A DNA stretch of 64,000 nucleotides, taken from positions 140,453-204,452 of the forward strand of contig JANYDK010000147.1 in the NCBI GenBank assembly GCA_025363655.1. The letters are read 5' to 3'. Under the pieces are notes generated by a model. The model worked only from the letters and a program-made list of their open reading frames with translations, had not been told where the DNA came from and searched no databases. A program made the translations under genes and the position numbers. The stretch is from Deltaproteobacteria bacterium (GTDB lineage Bacteria > Myxococcota_A > Polyangia > Polyangiales > JADJMO01). Positions 15,746-23,118 of this stretch are shown one piece after another; position 1 is the first letter of the stretch, and each line of letters begins with the position of its first letter.

Positions 15746-17131
15746 ATGCGCTCTGCCCACGTTTTGCCAGCTCTCGCGCTGATCGCGATGGGCACGCTCG
15801 CTCCGCAGCGTGCAGGCGCGCAGACGGCGCCGGAGAAGCCCGGCGACACCATCGCCAAGGCGCCGCGCCCCGTCTACGAGCTGCCTGCGCTCATCGCCCT
15901 CGCCGATCAGCGCAGCCCGCAGATCCAGATGCAGATGGACAAGCTCGAGCAGGCGCACGCGCAGCTCGACGAGATCAAGTGGATTCCGTGGTCGCAGTTC
16001 TCGGTGAGCGGTGGGTTCGCCGCGGTGCCCGAGATCCGCGGCACCGCCGTCTACTCGCCGAACAGCGACATTTCGCTTTCGAGCAAGCTCGGTCCGGCGT
16101 GGCGCATCACCGTCGACGGCGTGGTGCCGATTTGGACCTTCGGCAAGATCAGCAGCGCCAACGCCGCCGCGAGCGCGCTCGTCGACGTCGCTGCCGCCGA
16201 CGTCGAACGGGTGAGGAACCTCGTCCATCACGACGTGCGTCGCGCCTACTTCGGACTGATGTTGGCACACGACGCGCGCTATCTCCTCGAGAAAGCCGCC
16301 GGGCGCCTCGACTCGGCGATCGGTGACGCCGAAGGGAAAGACGACGGCGACGAGGCCGACCTCCTCCGCATGAAGACGTATCGGGCGGAGATCGGTGCGC
16401 GCATGGGCGAGGTGGTGAAGGGCGAGCGCATCGCCACGGCCGCGCTCAAGTTCCTCAGCGGGCTCGACGAGGCCGCGCTCAACGTCCCCGACGAGCCGAT
16501 CAAGCCGCCGCGCAAGCCCCTGGTCGACGTGGTCGTCTATCTCGCCGCCGCGAAGACGCACCGGCCCGAGATCAAGATGGTCAAGGCAGGCGTCGAGGCA
16601 CGCTCCGCGCAGGTCGATTTCGCGAAGGCGCGTCTCTATCCCGACATCGGTCTCGGGCTCTCCTTCGGTTGGGCGAACTCGCCGGTGGTGACCGACCAGA
16701 CCAACCCGTACATCGTCGACAACGCCAACTACCTCCGGTACGCGGCCGGCGTCGTCTTCAAGTGGAACCTCGACCTGCTCCCCGCTGCAGCGCGCGTGCA
16801 CTACGCCGAGGCCCAACTCGAGGAGCTGCGCGACACCGAGAAATACGCGCTCGGCGGCGTCGGCGTGGAGGTCGAGACGGCCTACGGCAACTGCCAAGAC
16901 GCGACCCTTCGCGAGAAGGCCTACGGCGAGGCCGAGTCGCTCGCCAAGCGCTGGGTGGCGACGGTGTCGGCGGCGGTCTCGATCGGCACCAAAGAAGACA
17001 AGGACATCATCGATCCGCTCCGTGCTTTTCTCACCAATCGCTTCGCACACCTGCAGGCGATCATGGATCTCGACGTGGCGTTCTCCACGCTCAGCCTCGC
17101 CACCGGCGATGAATCCATCGCGGAGTATTGA
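15746..17131 (+). CDS. TolC-family outer-membrane channel protein
   Basis: 461 aa. A signal peptide (MRSAHVLPALALIAMGTLAPQ, cleaved after AGA near 25) is followed by two long alpha-helical/beta repeats of the OEP type. Helical segments such as LIALADQRSPQIQMQMDKLEQ and KTHRPEIKMVKAGVEARSAQV sit before predicted beta pairs (PWSQFSVSGG; LYPDIGLGLSFGW), as in TolC monomers. A trimer would form an outer-membrane and periplasmic duct for export systems. The adaptor/permease/ATPase set at 5580-9026 lacks its own channel and could use this one, but they are 5 kb apart. The ATG at 15746 is favoured over a TTG at 15734. It ends 1 nt before the next gene. Confidence 0.85.
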   Translation: MRSAHVLPALALIAMGTLAPQRAGAQTAPEKPGDTIAKAPRPVYELPALIALADQRSPQIQMQMDKLEQAHAQLDEIKWIPWSQFSVSGGFAAVPEIRGTAVYSPNSDISLSSKLGPAWRITVDGVVPIWTFGKISSANAAASALVDVAAADVERVRNLVHHDVRRAYFGLMLAHDARYLLEKAAGRLDSAIGDAEGKDDGDEADLLRMKTYRAEIGARMGEVVKGERIATAALKFLSGLDEAALNVPDEPIKPPRKPLVDVVVYLAAAKTHRPEIKMVKAGVEARSAQVDFAKARLYPDIGLGLSFGWANSPVVTDQTNPYIVDNANYLRYAAGVVFKWNLDLLPAAARVHYAEAQLEELRDTEKYALGGVGVEVETAYGNCQDATLREKAYGEAESLAKRWVATVSAAVSIGTKEDKDIIDPLRAFLTNRFAHLQAIMDLDVAFSTLSLATGDESIAEY

Positions 17132-17132
17132 G

Positions 17133-17654
17133 ATGATTCGGTCCGCCCCCTTCGCCGCATCCCTCGTCGTCATCGCGCTCGGCGGAGTCGCCTGTGGCGC
17201 GCGGGGCAAGCCTGCCGGCGGGCCGGGGAGCACCGGCGACAATGGCGGGCGCCCGACGCGACACGTGACGGTGCCCGCGAATCAGCCGGTCACGCTCGTC
17301 GGCGTCTACAAGCAGGGCGACAAGGTCGACTTCGAGCCCAAGGGCGGTGAGTGGACGGCGCGCGCGGGCATGAGCGCGGTCGGTCCCGAGGGCGCGAGCG
17401 GCACCCTCTGTCTCGGCGACGGCAGCCACCACTGCATCGGCGGCGACGCGATGGCACCGCTGATGAGCGTCATCGTGCTCATGACCGCCTGCCCCATCGA
17501 GCAATCGGGCTGCACCGTCTTCGGTCGCGACACCCTCGAGGGCGCGATGACCTTCACCGCGCCTCGCGACGGCTACATGTACTTGGCGCCGAACGACTGG
17601 ATGGAGTCGATCGGCGACAATTCCGGCAGCGTGCTCGTCGACGTCACACCCTGA
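17133..17654 (+). CDS. LecA (PA-IL)-like lipoprotein
   Basis: 173 aa. The signal peptide ends in lipobox GGVAC (Cys 21). The mature part resembles the PA-IL/LecA beta-sandwich: an early strand VTLVGVYKQGDKVDFEPKG, a GPEGASGTLCLGD segment, and the closing block MYLAPNDWMESIGDNSGSV at about 149-167. That block aligns with the Ca- and galactose-binding loop of LecA (N-D-x3-T-x-x-N-N-S-G). The Asp and the last Asn are kept, while Thr is Ser and the first Asn is Asp, so Ca binding is plausible but not certain. Four Cys could form disulfides. It follows the TolC gene by 1 nt and is almost surely co-transcribed. The ligand is not predictable from sequence. Confidence 0.72.
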   Translation: MIRSAPFAASLVVIALGGVACGARGKPAGGPGSTGDNGGRPTRHVTVPANQPVTLVGVYKQGDKVDFEPKGGEWTARAGMSAVGPEGASGTLCLGDGSHHCIGGDAMAPLMSVIVLMTACPIEQSGCTVFGRDTLEGAMTFTAPRDGYMYLAPNDWMESIGDNSGSVLVDVTP

Positions 17655-17897
17655 CCGAGAAAATCGTGGGACGTATCACCGCCGTCGACGACGATGCGGG
17701 CGCCCCAGCCATTCGCGCGATCACGGGTGATGCGACGCCTGTTTTCTCGGTTGTTCGACGCACCGAGACGGAGGAATACCGCATTTCCTTGTATGGAAAC
17801 CTGTAGCATCACGGATGCCCACGTTTTCCCGTGGGTGGCGCGGTGACGACGATCGCGCCCCGAAACGACCGGCCACCTCTTCTGGCGTTTGTTTTTC

Positions 17898-18512
17898 ATG
17901 ATTGTCTCCATCGCTCGCCGATCCACGATTTCTCGGACGAAAGGCGCTCCGACGTCGCCCACGCTCCGCCGCCGCGTCGGGGCGATGTTGCAGCTCCTTC
18001 AATTGCCAAATGCGGAAGTTTCTATTCTGCTAACAGACGATAAAGAGATCCGGAATCTCAATCGCGAGTATCGAAATATCGATCGGCCGACCGACGTTCT
18101 TTCGTTCGCGCTCCGCGAGGGTGAAGGGGCTCGTTTCGCCGGAGATTCGCTGGGGGACTTGGTGGTGTCGATCACCACCGCGAAGAGGCAGGCACGCACG
18201 GCACGTCGGCCTTTGCTGGACGAAATGACCATGCTGCTCGCGCACGGCCTCCTCCACCTCCTCGGCTGGGATCATCGAACGGCCACCGAGGACCGAAAGA
18301 TGCGGGCGAAAACCGACGAGCTCTGCGTCGCCGCGGGCACCCTTCCTCTCATGGCGCTCGGCGGCGTCGACGCGAAAGGTGTTTCGAGGCCGGTGCGGAA
18401 GCCCAATCCGTCATCGGCGACGCAGCCCGCCTCCTCCATGAGGAAGGGCATGAGGAAGGGAGCGGCCACGCGGAAGCGCACGAAGGCCGGCCTTTCTCGG
18501 AAAAAAAAGTGA
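17898..18512 (+). CDS. ybeY: YbeY endoribonuclease (16S rRNA maturation / ribosome quality control)
   Basis: 204 aa. The zinc site HGLLHLLGWDH (His 116, 120, 126) is complete. It is preceded by the family blocks LNREYRNIDRPTDVLSF (54-70) and GDLVVSI (86-92). YbeY is a cytoplasmic single-strand endoribonuclease involved in 16S 3'-end processing and 70S quality control. Typical proteins are 150-165 residues; this one has an extra C-terminal tail of about 45-50 residues ending in Lys/Arg-rich sequence (KKK last), probably an RNA-contacting extension. ATG at 17898 is chosen; a TTG at 17889 is also in frame. The usual neighbours phoH and era are not adjacent in the window. Confidence 0.9.
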   Translation: MIVSIARRSTISRTKGAPTSPTLRRRVGAMLQLLQLPNAEVSILLTDDKEIRNLNREYRNIDRPTDVLSFALREGEGARFAGDSLGDLVVSITTAKRQARTARRPLLDEMTMLLAHGLLHLLGWDHRTATEDRKMRAKTDELCVAAGTLPLMALGGVDAKGVSRPVRKPNPSSATQPASSMRKGMRKGAATRKRTKAGLSRKKK

Positions 18513-18818
18513 GCCCGGCGCCCCTCGGGGGAGGGTGATCGCCTCATCGATCTTCTCGGATAGGCACCGGATCACTGCAAAACCAGTGCGTTTTTTGCTC
18601 CGCCGCCCTTCGGTCACCGCGCCTCGCCGATGATCAATCGCGGTTCGTCGTGAGGCTTGACTTCCGCATCGAACCGTCGTTTCGCCGAGTGACCCGACGC
18701 GAGGCCGAAAAAATAAGGGCTTGCGAGGGTACTGAACGTCGGGTACTGGTCACTTGTAGCGCGGTGGTAGCCCGGCTGAACCCGGATCCACCCCATTGAT
18801 CAACGCGGAGGCAATCCC
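18513..18818. other. Intergenic gap with no gene, upstream of the HU gene
   Basis: 306 bases between ybeY and the HU-like gene. No convincing ORF, tRNA or small RNA was seen. It must hold the promoter of the HU gene; the best sigma70-like guess is TTGCGA at 18721 with TACTGG 17 nt later, which is weak. The ribosome binding site GGAGG at 18807-18811 is clear. The part at 18701-18725 (aaaaaataagggc) is more AT-rich than its surroundings. Confidence 0.5.
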
Positions 18819-19133
18819 ATGGCTGGTGCAAAGAGGCTCACGAAGGCTCAGGTCATTTCCGAGCTGAGCGAGGCGACGGAGCTCGATAAGAAGTCGGTCG
18901 CTCGCGTGTTTGACAAGCTCCAGGAGCTCATCAAGAAGCAGCTCGGCTCACGCGGCCCGGGCGAGTTCGTCATCCCCGGCCTTCTCAAGCTCAAGGCTGT
19001 GAAGAAGCCGGCGACGAAGGACCGTGAAGGCATCAACCCCTTCACCAAAGAGAAGACCATCTTCAAGGGCAAGCCGGCCTCGAAGAAGGTTCGTGCGACC
19101 GCCCTCAAGGCGCTCAAGGACCTCATTCAGTAG
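18819..19133 (+). CDS. HU/IHF-family DNA-binding protein
   Basis: 104 aa small nucleoid protein. It shows the N-terminal helix pair of HU (KAQVISELSEATELDKKSVARVFDKLQELIKKQL), then the beta-arm region beginning GPGEFVIPGLLKLKAVKKPA with the arm tip near INPFTKEK, and a basic C-terminal helix. The tip Pro of canonical HU (RNP) is represented by INP. Expected to form dimers that bend DNA. A strong GGAGG lies 7 nt before ATG 18819 and a good terminator follows, so it is likely a highly expressed single-gene transcript. The family covers several paralogues (hupA/hupB/ihf), so no symbol is given. Confidence 0.93.
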   Translation: MAGAKRLTKAQVISELSEATELDKKSVARVFDKLQELIKKQLGSRGPGEFVIPGLLKLKAVKKPATKDREGINPFTKEKTIFKGKPASKKVRATALKALKDLIQ

Positions 19134-19143
19134 GTCGACTCGT

Positions 19144-19165
19144 AACGAAGCCCCCAGGCTTCGTT
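19144..19165 (+). other. Perfect 9-bp inverted repeat downstream of the HU gene
   Basis: AACGAAGCC and GGCTTCGTT form a 9-bp perfect stem with a 4-nt loop, 10 nt after the HU stop. It lacks a T-run, so it may stabilise the mRNA 3' end or assist the terminator that follows 12 nt later. Confidence 0.6.
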
Positions 19166-19177
19166 CGGCTAGCAGAG

Positions 19178-19216
19178 CCCCCTCTTCCGCAGTGCGGAGA
19201 GGGGGTTCGGCTTTTT
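19178..19216 (+). terminator. Rho-independent terminator of the HU gene
   Basis: CCCCCTCT pairs with AGAGGGGG and, past one bulged T, CCGC pairs with GCGG around an AGT loop. The stem is followed by TTCGGC and TTTTT at 19212-19216. This is the strongest terminator-like structure in the window. The T-run is on the plus strand, so it ends the HU transcript rather than lnt. Confidence 0.85.
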
Positions 19217-19247
19217 GTATGCCCACGCCCGCACACGCACCTGAGTC

Positions 19248-20816
19248 TCAGCGACGGCGGCGGCGTCCTGCTGCAAACCCGATCGCCGCCAAGCCCAACC
19301 CGACGACCCACCCGACGTCCCCGATCCGCACATAAATCGTCGGTCCATCCTCAATCAACGCTGCCGACACCATCAGCATCGTCCGCGCCCCTCGTGGTGC
19401 ACGCGCGAGGACGCGACCGAACGGGTCGATGTGCGCGGTGACGCCGGTGTTCACGGCGCGCACTAGATCGCGGCGTGTCTCGATGGCGCGGGCGATCGCG
19501 GCAGATAGATGAAGATCGGGCTCGGCGGTGTCGCCGAACCAGGCGTCGTTGGTGACGTTGACCAGCAAGTTGGGGCCAGCTGCAGCGACGAGCCGGGCCT
19601 GCGTCGGGAGGATGTCCTCGTAGCAGTTGAGAATACCGGCGCGGACGATGGGGCCGGGGCCGGTCGTCGACAGCAGCTTCACGGCGGTGCCGGGGCGGAG
19701 GCTGCCGGCGCGGGCGAAGATTTGGCGGAGGGCGGGGAAGGTCTCGCCCAAGGGAACCGCTTCGCCGAACGCGAGGAGCGCCATCTTCGCGGCCGGAGGT
19801 CCATAGTGACCGTATCTATCGACGAGGACGGCGGCGTTGTAGCGATCGCCGAGGTTTCCGCCGCCGTCGGTGGGAACGGTGGTGAGCGCGCCGGCGAGGA
19901 CCTCGACTTCGATCTGCGGGCCGCGGATGCGCTCGGGGCCGCCGTCGATGCCGCCTTCGTGTGACAGCACGTAGGGGTACGCGGCTTCGGGCCAGACGAC
20001 GAGGCTCGCACCGTCACGTTGCGCCGCGCGCGTCTGCGACCAGAGCTGCTCGAGGATGTACGGCGCGAGCTCCGGCTTCCAGCGATCCTCCGGGGGGATC
20101 GCGTGTTGCACCAAGGCGATGCGAGCCTTCGGAGCGGCGGTACGGCGGGCGTCGATCGCGCCTTTGCGAACCCATCCGTAGACGACGAGGACGAGCGGCA
20201 CGGAGGCGGCGGTGACGAGGAGTCGTCCGCGGAGAGGGCGAGGTCCCACGAGCGTATGCGCGATCATCGCAGCGACGAGCGCGAAGATGATGGCGACGCC
20301 GCGTTCACCGATGACGTCGGCGAGCTGGAGAAGAATGGGCACGCGCGCGAGCGGTGTCGCCAAGGTCCAGTGAAAGAGCTGCGGGGAGAGCGTGGCCACG
20401 GCGACACCGAGGGCAAAGGCGAGTGGCGTCGGCGTGAAGCGACGCGCGAGCCCGAAGACGAGGCCGGCCGCGGCGAAGGCGAGCGACTGCGCGAAGGAGA
20501 GCAGCACCCAAGCCGTGATCGCCGCGGGCACGCCGAGATTCGTGAACTTGGTGATCGTCGGCATGACGAACTGGAGCGCAGCCAGGTTCATCCCGAGTCC
20601 GAAGCAGAACCCGCGAAAGGTCGCGCTGCGCAGTTTCTCGGCGCGCGAGAGTGTGATGGCGAAGAGCACGATGCCCGGCAGCGCGAGGATCGTCGTCGCA
20701 CCGGGAAAAGGAGGAGCCGAGAGCGCGACGAGGCCACCGGCGACGAGCGAATGGAACGAGGACGCAGTGACGAGCCGTGCGAGGGCCGAGGGCTTCTCCG
20801 ACGTATCGGGGTTCAA
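19248..20816 (-). CDS. lnt: Apolipoprotein N-acyltransferase
   Basis: 522 aa inner-membrane enzyme that adds the third acyl chain to the N-terminal Cys of lipoproteins. About seven or eight hydrophobic segments lie in the first 220 residues and one near the C-terminus (VGWVVGLGLAAIGFA), enclosing a periplasmic nitrilase-fold domain. The catalytic triad is recognisable: Glu 277 (VVWPEAAYP), Lys 344 (PPAAKMALLAFGE) and Cys 398 (GILNCYED), in the same order and near the spacing of E. coli Lnt. Its ATG overlaps the helicase stop by 4 nt. The many lipoproteins in this window would be its substrates. Confidence 0.94.
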   Translation of the reverse strand: MNPDTSEKPSALARLVTASSFHSLVAGGLVALSAPPFPGATTILALPGIVLFAITLSRAEKLRSATFRGFCFGLGMNLAALQFVMPTITKFTNLGVPAAITAWVLLSFAQSLAFAAAGLVFGLARRFTPTPLAFALGVAVATLSPQLFHWTLATPLARVPILLQLADVIGERGVAIIFALVAAMIAHTLVGPRPLRGRLLVTAASVPLVLVVYGWVRKGAIDARRTAAPKARIALVQHAIPPEDRWKPELAPYILEQLWSQTRAAQRDGASLVVWPEAAYPYVLSHEGGIDGGPERIRGPQIEVEVLAGALTTVPTDGGGNLGDRYNAAVLVDRYGHYGPPAAKMALLAFGEAVPLGETFPALRQIFARAGSLRPGTAVKLLSTTGPGPIVRAGILNCYEDILPTQARLVAAAGPNLLVNVTNDAWFGDTAEPDLHLSAAIARAIETRRDLVRAVNTGVTAHIDPFGRVLARAPRGARTMLMVSAALIEDGPTIYVRIGDVGWVVGLGLAAIGFAAGRRRRR

Positions 20817-23005
20817 CGCGCTGTTCCTTGGCCGACGCCGACGACGACCTCGAAGAAGCTACGCACCTCGTCGAGCGTGTGGAGCGGCGAGGCCGGCGGC
20901 AAGGCGGCCCGGAGCACGCGCCCGTATCCCTTGGTGCGGATGCGCTTGTCGAGGATGGCGACGACGCCGGCGTCGTCACGCGTGCGGATGAGCCGTCCGA
21001 AGCCTTGTTTGAGCGCGATCGCCGCTTCGGGAACCGAGAGCTCGGCGAAGGCGCTGCGACCGCGATCTTCCAGCAGACGGTGACGCGCGGCGACGACCGG
21101 GTCGGTCGGGACGGCGAACGGCAGCTTGTCGATGATCACCAGTCTTAGAGACCGACCTGGCACATCGACGCCTTCCCAGAAGCCCATCGTCGCCACCAGC
21201 ACCGCATCGCCGTGCTCGCGGAACGCGGAGAGCAGGGAAATCTTCGGCGCATCACCCTGGCAGAGAAGTGGATAAGGAATCGAGGCTTCGCGGAGGAGCG
21301 CGTGGAGGGCGCGCATGTGACGCGTCGAGGCGCAGAGGACGAAGGTGCCGCCACGCGCGAGCCGCACCAGCTCGAGCACGCGTTCGCCAGCGCGCGCGAG
21401 GTAGTTCGGATCTTTCGGCTCGGGGAGATCGAGCGGCGCATAGACGCCGGCACGCGCTGCGAAATCGAACGGCGAGGGGACGATGAGCTCGACCGCCCTC
21501 GGCGCGCGTGGAGGCGGCGGGGGCGCGAGATCGTCATCGAGGTGCGCGGGCGGCAGCTCGTCGAATCGATCCGAGTGGGCGAAATCGCCGAAGGCAGGGG
21601 CGTCGTCGGGGACCTCGTCGAGCAAGCCGAGGCGGCGCTTGGCATGGACGAAGGGGCCTCCTTCGCCGACGTGACCGGTGGCGAGCGTGGCCGACGTGAG
21701 GATGATCGTCTGCGGCCGGTTCGTCCCCCGCGAGGCGAAGAGCTCGTCGCGGAAGACGCGCGAGAGATCGAGCGGGGAGACGCCGATCGCGCACGAACGC
21801 GGGCGCACGTCGATCCAAGGCACGTCGCGTTTGCCCGGCCGACCGACGCGGACCAGATCGTCACGCAAGCCGGTCGCGCGTCGACCGATGGCCGAGATGT
21901 CTTCGCGTGCGTCCTCTCCGCCACCGGGCTCGCGCAGCTTGGCGTAGGCGGTGAGCGCCTCGAGCGCGGCGTCGAGCTTGTGAAACGCGTCCATCGTCCG
22001 CGGCGTCCACGCCTCGTCACCGAGCGGACGACGTCCTTCGCCGATGTGAGCAGCGCCTGAAATTTCCGCGAAAAACGCGCGCGAGGCCTCGGAGAGGGTG
22101 TCGAGGAGCGGGGCCGGCACGCGACCCCCACGTGCCTTGTCGAGGAGCCCGCCGGCAGAGAGCGTGCGACGAGCATCGCGCACCACGCTCTCGACCCGCG
22201 CCGTCGAGACGCGCACGCCGAAGAACTCGGTGGCGATGTCTTCGAGCTGATGCGCCTCGTCGAAGACGACGACGTCGTGATCGGGGATCACGCCTTGACG
22301 TGCACCGCCGCGACGGAGGGCGAGATCGGCGAGGTAGAGGTGGTGGTTGACGACGACGAGCCGTGCCCGTTGGGCCGCGTCGCGCATCTTGGTGACGAAG
22401 CATCCGTCGTAGAAGGTGCAGCCCTGGCCGATGCGCGTGTCGCTGCCGCTCTGCACGTCGTGCCAGGTCGGATCGTCGTCGCGCAAGGTGACGAGCTCGG
22501 CACGATCGCCGGTCTCGCTCTGCCGCGCCCACGTCTCGATTCGGGCGAGCATCGCGCTCATCGTGAGCCCGGCGGCTGGCGATTTCCGCGCTTCGTCGAG
22601 CCGCCGTTTGCAAAGATAGTTGCCGAGCCCCTTCATCAGGGCAGCGTCGATGGGGACGCCGAGGTGCGTCTGGAGCGACGGTAGATCCTTCGTGTAGATC
22701 TGCTCTTGCAGCGCCTTGGTCGCCGTCGAGACGACGATGCGTCGGCCGCTGAGGAGCGCAGGAACGAGATACGCGAGCGTCTTTCCGGTGCCGGTGCCGG
22801 CCTCACAGAGGAGCACGCCCTCGTCCTCGATCGCCGCCGAGACCGCCGCGGCCATCTGCAGCTGTCCTTCGCGCGCCTCGTAGGCGACGCCGGCCGCCTC
22901 GAGCGCGCGGGCGATGCTTCCGTCTTTGCCGAGCGCGGCCGCGGAACGTGCGGCGAGCGAGCTTCCGGGAGGCCGACGCGACGGAGCCGTGGAGGAGACC
23001 GACAC
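20813..23005 (-). CDS. DinG/XPD-like ATP-dependent DNA helicase
   Basis: 730 aa superfamily 2 helicase. Walker A GTGTGKT at 70-76, motif Ia STATKALQEQIY, DEAH at 249-252 and the C-terminal motif VI QGFGRLIRTRDDAGVV are intact. Cys 132 (NYLC), 196 and 202 (GCTFYDGC) sit where DinG/YoaA carry an Fe-S cluster; the usual fourth Cys is not obvious. FWEGVDVPG in motif V is typical of DinG-like proteins. A cytoplasmic role in unwinding repair or R-loop intermediates is expected from the family. It overlaps lnt by 4 nt, a coupling with no evident functional logic. DinG versus YoaA cannot be decided here. Confidence 0.88.
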   Translation of the reverse strand: MSVSSTAPSRRPPGSSLAARSAAALGKDGSIARALEAAGVAYEAREGQLQMAAAVSAAIEDEGVLLCEAGTGTGKTLAYLVPALLSGRRIVVSTATKALQEQIYTKDLPSLQTHLGVPIDAALMKGLGNYLCKRRLDEARKSPAAGLTMSAMLARIETWARQSETGDRAELVTLRDDDPTWHDVQSGSDTRIGQGCTFYDGCFVTKMRDAAQRARLVVVNHHLYLADLALRRGGARQGVIPDHDVVVFDEAHQLEDIATEFFGVRVSTARVESVVRDARRTLSAGGLLDKARGGRVPAPLLDTLSEASRAFFAEISGAAHIGEGRRPLGDEAWTPRTMDAFHKLDAALEALTAYAKLREPGGGEDAREDISAIGRRATGLRDDLVRVGRPGKRDVPWIDVRPRSCAIGVSPLDLSRVFRDELFASRGTNRPQTIILTSATLATGHVGEGGPFVHAKRRLGLLDEVPDDAPAFGDFAHSDRFDELPPAHLDDDLAPPPPPRAPRAVELIVPSPFDFAARAGVYAPLDLPEPKDPNYLARAGERVLELVRLARGGTFVLCASTRHMRALHALLREASIPYPLLCQGDAPKISLLSAFREHGDAVLVATMGFWEGVDVPGRSLRLVIIDKLPFAVPTDPVVAARHRLLEDRGRSAFAELSVPEAAIALKQGFGRLIRTRDDAGVVAILDKRIRTKGYGRVLRAALPPASPLHTLDEVRSFFEVVVGVGQGTAR

Positions 23006-23118
23006 CCATGCGTCGTGGCGCGAATGCGACGGCGCGAAAAGAGCGAGCGGACCGAGTGCCTTGGAAAATGTGCCGCGCAGCGCTTTCGGCGGCGAGCTGC
23101 GCTCGCTATGTCCTCTCG

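Noticed and set aside
17818..17835. Hairpin CCCACG-TTTTCC-CGTGGG between the LecA-like gene and ybeY
   Set aside because: Only 6 bp and no T-run; too weak to call a terminator or riboswitch.
18717..18795. tRNA-like sequence upstream of the HU gene
   Set aside because: No acceptor stem pairing and no T-loop consensus (GGTTCGAATCC type) could be found.
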